A DNA stretch of 10,294 nucleotides from contig CANPNQ010000014.1 in assembly GCA_947575425.1 (NCBI GenBank), forward strand, positions 1 to 10,294. The letters are read 5' to 3'. The position numbers and the translations under genes were made by a program. The notes under the pieces are model-generated. The model saw only the letters and a list, made by a program, of their open reading frames with translations, was not told the DNA's origin and searched no databases. The stretch's first letter is position 1, and each line of letters starts with the position of its first letter. This DNA comes from an uncultured Erysipelotrichaceae bacterium. Lineage in GTDB: Bacteria; Bacillota_I; Bacilli_A; Erysipelotrichales; Erysipelotrichaceae. Positions 5,653-10,294 of this stretch are shown here, piece by piece.

Positions 5653-8600
5653 ATGAACAAACGGATTTTTGTGAAAAAGAAAGAAGCATTTCGGGTAGAA
5701 GCGGATTCCTTATACAAGGAGCTGTGTGCCAGTCTGGATCTGCATACGATCAAGGGTATTACGCTTTATAATGTCTATGATGTATTTCATGGCGATGCGC
5801 ATGATTTTGAATTATTAAAGACGAAGGTATTGGCAGAGATTGTGACTGATGAGGTGATGGAGGAGCTGTCACTAGAGGGTTGTACCTATATTGCCTATGA
5901 ATGCCTGCCGGGGCAATACGATCAGCGTGCCGACAGCGCCCAGCAATGTCTCATGCTTTTGAATAATAAGCAGGATGTGAGTATCAAAAGCGGACGCTTA
6001 TTGGTTTTTGACGGTACACTGAGCGAGGCGGAAAGGGAAGCCGTGAAAGCGTATTTAATCAATCCTGTGGAGCTTAGGGAAAAGGATCTCAGCGTATTAT
6101 CCTTTGATGAAAATGTAGAAATTGAAGCAGTCCCGATCATCAAAGGCTTTTGCGAGATGGATAAAGAGGGATTGGCCGCATTGTCAAAGCAGCAGGGTTT
6201 GGCGATGAGTCTGGCTGATCTGGCGCATATCCAGCACTACTTTAAGGAAGAGGAACAGCGTGATCTCACTATGACGGAATTGAAGGTACTTGATACCTAC
6301 TGGTCGGATCATTGTCGGCATACGACATTTGAGACGATTTTGACCGATGTTGTGGTGGAGAGAGGAGAATTTCAAACACAGATCCAAAAGGCATATGATA
6401 CTTATTTGGAAGTAAGGGAAAAGGTACATCGTAACCAAAAAGAGATGACCTTGATGGATATGGCAACGATCATGGGAAAGAGTCTGCGGCAGGATGGCAA
6501 GCTTGATGATCTCGAGATCAGCGATGAAATCAATGCGTGCAGTGTAGAAATCAAGGTTGATGTCGATGGGGAATTACAGGATTGGCTGTTAATGTTTAAA
6601 AATGAAACGCACAATCACCCCACCGAAATTGAACCCTTTGGCGGTGCTTCTACTTGTATCGGCGGAGCGATTCGCGATCCGCTGTCAGGAAGAAGTTATG
6701 TCTATCAAGCGATGCGCATTAGCGGAGCCGGAGATATTACCAAGCCATTATCAGAAACCTTGGCTAATAAGCTTCCCCAAAGCAAAATATCCAAGAGCGC
6801 GGCGGCCGGTTATTCCTCCTATGGTAATCAGATCGGCTTGGCAACGACCTATGTGAAGGAGCTGTATGCGGATGGCTATGTCGCAAAGCGCATGGAGGTC
6901 GGCGCTGTGGTCGGTGCCGCGCCCAAGGAAAATGTGATCCGCAAGAAACCAAAACCGGGCGATATCGTCGTATTGATCGGCGGCGCTACCGGACGGGATG
7001 GCGTTGGAGGAGCGACCGGTTCCAGTAAGGAACACAATGATACCTCGCTTACTAAATGCTCCAGTGAGGTTCAAAAAGGCAATGCGCCGATGGAACGCAA
7101 AATACAGCGGTTATTCCGCAATCCCAAGGCTACAAAAATGATCAAAAAGGCAAATGATTTCGGAGCGGGCGGCGTTAGCGTCGCCGTCGGTGAAATCGCA
7201 GATGGCTTGCGCATTGATCTAGATCAGGTACCGGTGAAATACAAGGGCTTAAGCGCAACGGAGCTAGCGATTTCCGAATCTCAGGAGCGCATGGCGGTAT
7301 TGCTTGACCAACATGATTTTGAAGCATTCCGCTCACTGGCTTATGAGGAAAATCTCGACGCTATCATTGTGGCACAGGTTTGTGAAGAACCGCGCCTGAT
7401 CATGAGCTTTCAAGGCAAAGAGGTGGTTAATATCTCTCGTGCCTTCTTGGACACCAACGGGGTCAGAGGCAGACAAAAGGTTGTCATTGCGATGGATAAA
7501 CAGACAGCGCATCCTTTCCGTAATGAGATCAAGGCAGACAAAGAGGCAGGCTTTTTGGAGATGCTGCATCTGCCCAATGTCGCCAGTCAGATCGGCTTAT
7601 CGGAAATGTTCGATGCTTCTATCGGCAAGTCTACGGTATTGATGCCGTGGGGAGGAAAATATCAGCTCAGTGAGGAGGAAGGCTCAGTTCAAAAGCTGCC
7701 GGTATTCGGCTTTACACATACCTGTTCGCTGATGAGCTATGGCTTTGATCCGCAAATCGCTCAATATTCGCCATATTTAGGCGCATCCTATTCGGTGATT
7801 GAAGCCTTGGCAAGAATGAGTGCCTTAGGTGCGGATTATCAAACGTGCCGCTTAAGCAATCAGGAATACTTTGAACGCTTAGGCGATGATCCTCGAAAAT
7901 GGGGCAAGCCGATGCAGGCTTTGTTGGGTCTGATGGAAGCGCAAAAAGCGTTTGAGACACCGTCAATCGGCGGTAAGGATTCCATGTCGGGGACATTCAA
8001 TGACATCAGTGTTCCACCGACCCTCATCACCTTTGCGGTAACGACTGCCGATCAAAAGGATATCACCTCTGCGGAATTTAAGCAGGGAGGACATCGCATC
8101 TATTATCTAAAGCATCACATACATGAGGATTTCACTCCGAATTATGAGGAATGCAAGGCAAATTTTGCGAAGCTTCATGCGTTGATCCAAGCGGGTGCGA
8201 TACAAGCTGCCTGCACAGTAAAAAGCGGTGGCTTGGGCGAAGCGCTAGCCAAAATGAGCTTTGGCAATCATATCGGTGTGGTGGTAAAAACCAAGGAACC
8301 GTTATATGAGCGATCCATCGGTTCCATCGTTGTAGAAAGTGATCGAGAGATTGCGGATCCCGCTTTTCAATATTTGGGAGAGACCACAGCGACGGAGATT
8401 TTATTTATCAATGATATGTGTATTCCGATCAAGGATGCGATTCAAGCATGGAGTGAGCGATATGAAACGCTTTATCCACCCTATCTCAACGCGGAGCGCT
8501 CAAAGATCACCACAACACCGCTGTATCACTGTGATACTGTGAGAAAGGCAAAGAAGCGCATCGAAAAACCAAAGGTGATCATACCGGTATTCCCGGGACA

Positions 8601-9366
8601 AAACTGTGAATACGATACCTACCAGCAATTTCAAAGAGCCGGGGCGGATGCGCAGATCTATGTCTTTAACAATCTGAATGTAGCTGCGATTGAACAAAGT
8701 CTGAAGGAATTGAGCGAGCATATCGCACATGCGCAGATATTGATGCTTTGCGGCGGTTTCTCTGCCGGAGATGAGCCGGATGGCAGCGGGAAGTTTATCG
8801 CTAATGTATTGAGCAATCCACAGGTGAATCAAGCAGTGCAGACGTTATTGGCGAATGATGGTCTGATTCTTGGCATTTGTAATGGATTTCAGGCATTGAT
8901 CAAGTCCGGATTACTGCCTTATGGCGATATTGCCAAGCTGTCGAAGGAATCAGCCACCTTATTCCGCAATGATATCAACCGCCATGTGTCGCATATCGCT
9001 TATACAAGGGTGACTTCCAACAAGTCGCCTTGGCTATCCTCATTTCCTGCGGGGGCAAGACATTCTATCGCCATGAGCCATGGCGAAGGCAAATTCGTCT
9101 GTGATGAAGCTATGGCAAGGGCATTGTTTGAAAACGGGCAGGTTGCGACGCAATATGTGGATCTGGATGGGGATCCGACGATGAATGGCATATACAATCT
9201 CAATGGCAGCTGCTTTGCGATTGAAGGCATTACCAGCGCTGATGGCCGCATCTTGGGCAAGATGGGACATAGTGAGCGCTATGAGGATGGCTTGTTTCAG
9301 AATATCGATGGAGACAAGAATCAAAATATCTTCCAAAATGGTGTGAATTATTTCAAAAACAGATAG
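5653..9366 (+). CDS. purL: Phosphoribosylformylglycinamidine synthase, single-chain clade II
   Basis: FGAM synthase of 1237 residues, using ATP and glutamine to convert FGAR to FGAM in the fourth step of IMP synthesis. It fuses what are PurS, PurL and PurQ in Bacillus: an N-terminal PurS-like part (about 1-160), a linker with YWSDHCRHTTF (216-226), two AIRS-type halves with ETHNHPTE (318-325) and GGKDSM (773-778), and a C-terminal class I glutaminase. The glutaminase starts at PVFPGQNCEYDT, has nucleophile C1076 in GICNGFQ, and catalytic H1143 and E1145 in SHGEG. All are intact. The length fits the short Firmicute/Bacteroidetes-type clade rather than the roughly 1300-residue proteobacterial type. 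The ATG follows AAGGAG at 6-nt spacing. The gene ends in TAG (9364-9366), which overlaps the GGAG used by purF. Confidence 0.97.
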   Translation: MNKRIFVKKKEAFRVEADSLYKELCASLDLHTIKGITLYNVYDVFHGDAHDFELLKTKVLAEIVTDEVMEELSLEGCTYIAYECLPGQYDQRADSAQQCLMLLNNKQDVSIKSGRLLVFDGTLSEAEREAVKAYLINPVELREKDLSVLSFDENVEIEAVPIIKGFCEMDKEGLAALSKQQGLAMSLADLAHIQHYFKEEEQRDLTMTELKVLDTYWSDHCRHTTFETILTDVVVERGEFQTQIQKAYDTYLEVREKVHRNQKEMTLMDMATIMGKSLRQDGKLDDLEISDEINACSVEIKVDVDGELQDWLLMFKNETHNHPTEIEPFGGASTCIGGAIRDPLSGRSYVYQAMRISGAGDITKPLSETLANKLPQSKISKSAAAGYSSYGNQIGLATTYVKELYADGYVAKRMEVGAVVGAAPKENVIRKKPKPGDIVVLIGGATGRDGVGGATGSSKEHNDTSLTKCSSEVQKGNAPMERKIQRLFRNPKATKMIKKANDFGAGGVSVAVGEIADGLRIDLDQVPVKYKGLSATELAISESQERMAVLLDQHDFEAFRSLAYEENLDAIIVAQVCEEPRLIMSFQGKEVVNISRAFLDTNGVRGRQKVVIAMDKQTAHPFRNEIKADKEAGFLEMLHLPNVASQIGLSEMFDASIGKSTVLMPWGGKYQLSEEEGSVQKLPVFGFTHTCSLMSYGFDPQIAQYSPYLGASYSVIEALARMSALGADYQTCRLSNQEYFERLGDDPRKWGKPMQALLGLMEAQKAFETPSIGGKDSMSGTFNDISVPPTLITFAVTTADQKDITSAEFKQGGHRIYYLKHHIHEDFTPNYEECKANFAKLHALIQAGAIQAACTVKSGGLGEALAKMSFGNHIGVVVKTKEPLYERSIGSIVVESDREIADPAFQYLGETTATEILFINDMCIPIKDAIQAWSERYETLYPPYLNAERSKITTTPLYHCDTVRKAKKRIEKPKVIIPVFPGQNCEYDTYQQFQRAGADAQIYVFNNLNVAAIEQSLKELSEHIAHAQILMLCGGFSAGDEPDGSGKFIANVLSNPQVNQAVQTLLANDGLILGICNGFQALIKSGLLPYGDIAKLSKESATLFRNDINRHVSHIAYTRVTSNKSPWLSSFPAGARHSIAMSHGEGKFVCDEAMARALFENGQVATQYVDLDGDPTMNGIYNLNGSCFAIEGITSADGRILGKMGHSERYEDGLFQNIDGDKNQNIFQNGVNYFKNR

Positions 9367-9382
9367 GAGTCAAAGTAAATCA

Positions 9383-10294
9383 ATGAGCGAAAAAGAAATG
9401 TTTTGGGCAAACAAAATCAATGAGGAATGCGGTGTATTCGGGATCTATAACAGCAGCGATGCGGCTTCCTTATCTTATTTCGGACTTCATGCACTCCAGC
9501 ATCGGGGACAGGAGGCAGCCGGTATTGCGGCTAGTGATGGGGAGAATATCCGCTGTTATAAAGGAAAGGGATTATTGGCAGAGGTGTTCAATCCAAGCAT
9601 CATTGAACAGCTTTGCGGTCCTCATGCGATCGGTCATGTGCGCTATTCCAAGGCAGATGCCAATCAGATTGAAAATGCACAGCCGATCATGGTACGTGCC
9701 CATATGGGTCACTTTGCGGTAGCGCATAACGGTCAGATCGTCAATGGAAAGGAATTAAAACAGGAATTGGAAGATTTGGGAAGTATTTTCCAAGGAGAAA
9801 GCGACAGCGAAATGCTGGCGCATTGGATCCAGCGGGAAGAGGGCAGCTTTGTCGAAAAGATCATGAAGTCCTGCCGCCGCTTTGAAGGAGCCTTTGCCTT
9901 TGTGGTAATGACAAAGGATTGTATGTATGCGATTAGAGATCACAACGGGTTACGTCCTTTGGCGATTGCGGCATTGAGTGATGGTGGCTATTGCGTCAGC
10001 TCGGAAACGTGCGCATTTGATATCGTAGGTGCGAAGTATATCCGTGATGTAGCGCCGGGGGAAGTCATCCGCATCGCCAATGACGGCGGAGAGCCGCTCA
10101 AGAGCTTCTTTTATACGGATCAAACACAAAAGAAGATGTGTGCGATGGAATATATCTACTTTGCCCGTCCGGATTCTAATATTGATGGCATCAATGTGCA
10201 TACCGCAAGGAGATTATCGGGACGAGCCTTGGCAAGCGTAGAGGATCATGAAGGGGATATCGTGATCGGTGTGCCGGATTCCTCATTATCCGCA
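9383..10294 (+). CDS. purF: Amidophosphoribosyltransferase, 3' end beyond window
   Basis: PurF makes 5-phosphoribosylamine from PRPP and glutamine, the committed step of purine synthesis. The window holds 304 residues, still open at its end. An N-terminal propeptide (1-15) precedes catalytic C16 in EECGVFGIY, the Ntn-hydrolase nucleophile. LHALQHRGQEAAGI (36-48), HVRY (85-88), AHNGQ (114-118) and RDHNGLRPLAI follow. C253 in KMCAMEYIYFARPDS aligns with the first Fe-S cluster cysteine of Bacillus PurF, so this is the iron-sulphur type. The missing C-terminus should hold the PRPP-binding loop and the remaining cysteines. ATG 9383 is the only reasonable start. Its Shine-Dalgarno, GGAG (9366-9369), overlaps the purL stop and has a long 13-nt spacing, suggesting coupling to purL. 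After HVRYS the sequence reads KADANQIENAQP instead of the usual T-x-G turn. Confidence 0.95.
   Translation, partial: MSEKEMFWANKINEECGVFGIYNSSDAASLSYFGLHALQHRGQEAAGIAASDGENIRCYKGKGLLAEVFNPSIIEQLCGPHAIGHVRYSKADANQIENAQPIMVRAHMGHFAVAHNGQIVNGKELKQELEDLGSIFQGESDSEMLAHWIQREEGSFVEKIMKSCRRFEGAFAFVVMTKDCMYAIRDHNGLRPLAIAALSDGGYCVSSETCAFDIVGAKYIRDVAPGEVIRIANDGGEPLKSFFYTDQTQKKMCAMEYIYFARPDSNIDGINVHTARRLSGRALASVEDHEGDIVIGVPDSSLSA

Overview
The window comes from a low-to-moderate GC Firmicute, most likely an Erysipelotrichia-type gut bacterium. This placement is an inference from protein style (clade II single-chain PurL, FtsH with a HEIGH zinc motif, Fe-S type PurF, a single-pass GH73 hydrolase), AGGAGG-type ribosome binding sites and a guanine riboswitch. 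No database search was possible. Nothing looks like a mobile element, CRISPR array, rRNA or tRNA.

Layout. Positions 1-1779 (+) hold most of ftsH, the membrane AAA+ zinc protease. Its 5' end lies outside the window, and an in-frame TAG at 43-45 interrupts otherwise conserved FtsH sequence. Positions 1780-1923 are a hairpin-rich convergent intergenic region with intrinsic terminators. Positions 1924-3555 (-) encode a membrane-anchored cell-wall glucosaminidase. Positions 3556-3972 are a divergent intergenic region with the glucosaminidase promoter, two unexplained hairpins, and a padR promoter whose -10 box lies in a palindrome. Positions 3973-4533 (+) encode a PadR-type regulator closed by a clear terminator.

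Positions 4725-10294 are the start of a purine biosynthesis operon: purE (5012-5506), purL (5653-9366) and purF (9383 to the window end). Its roughly 275-nt leader carries a guanine-class riboswitch (4736-4810) and two mutually exclusive downstream stems built on the P1 3' strand. A 14-codon leader ORF with a strong Shine-Dalgarno follows, and then a second, very strong terminator immediately before the purE ribosome binding site. The operon supplies PRPP amidotransferase (PurF), FGAM synthase with its own glutaminase (PurL), and N5-CAIR mutase (PurE); the other IMP-pathway genes are not in the window.

Most worth a second look are the layered purE leader (riboswitch, leader ORF, second terminator), the amber codon in ftsH, and the palindrome overlapping the padR -10 box.
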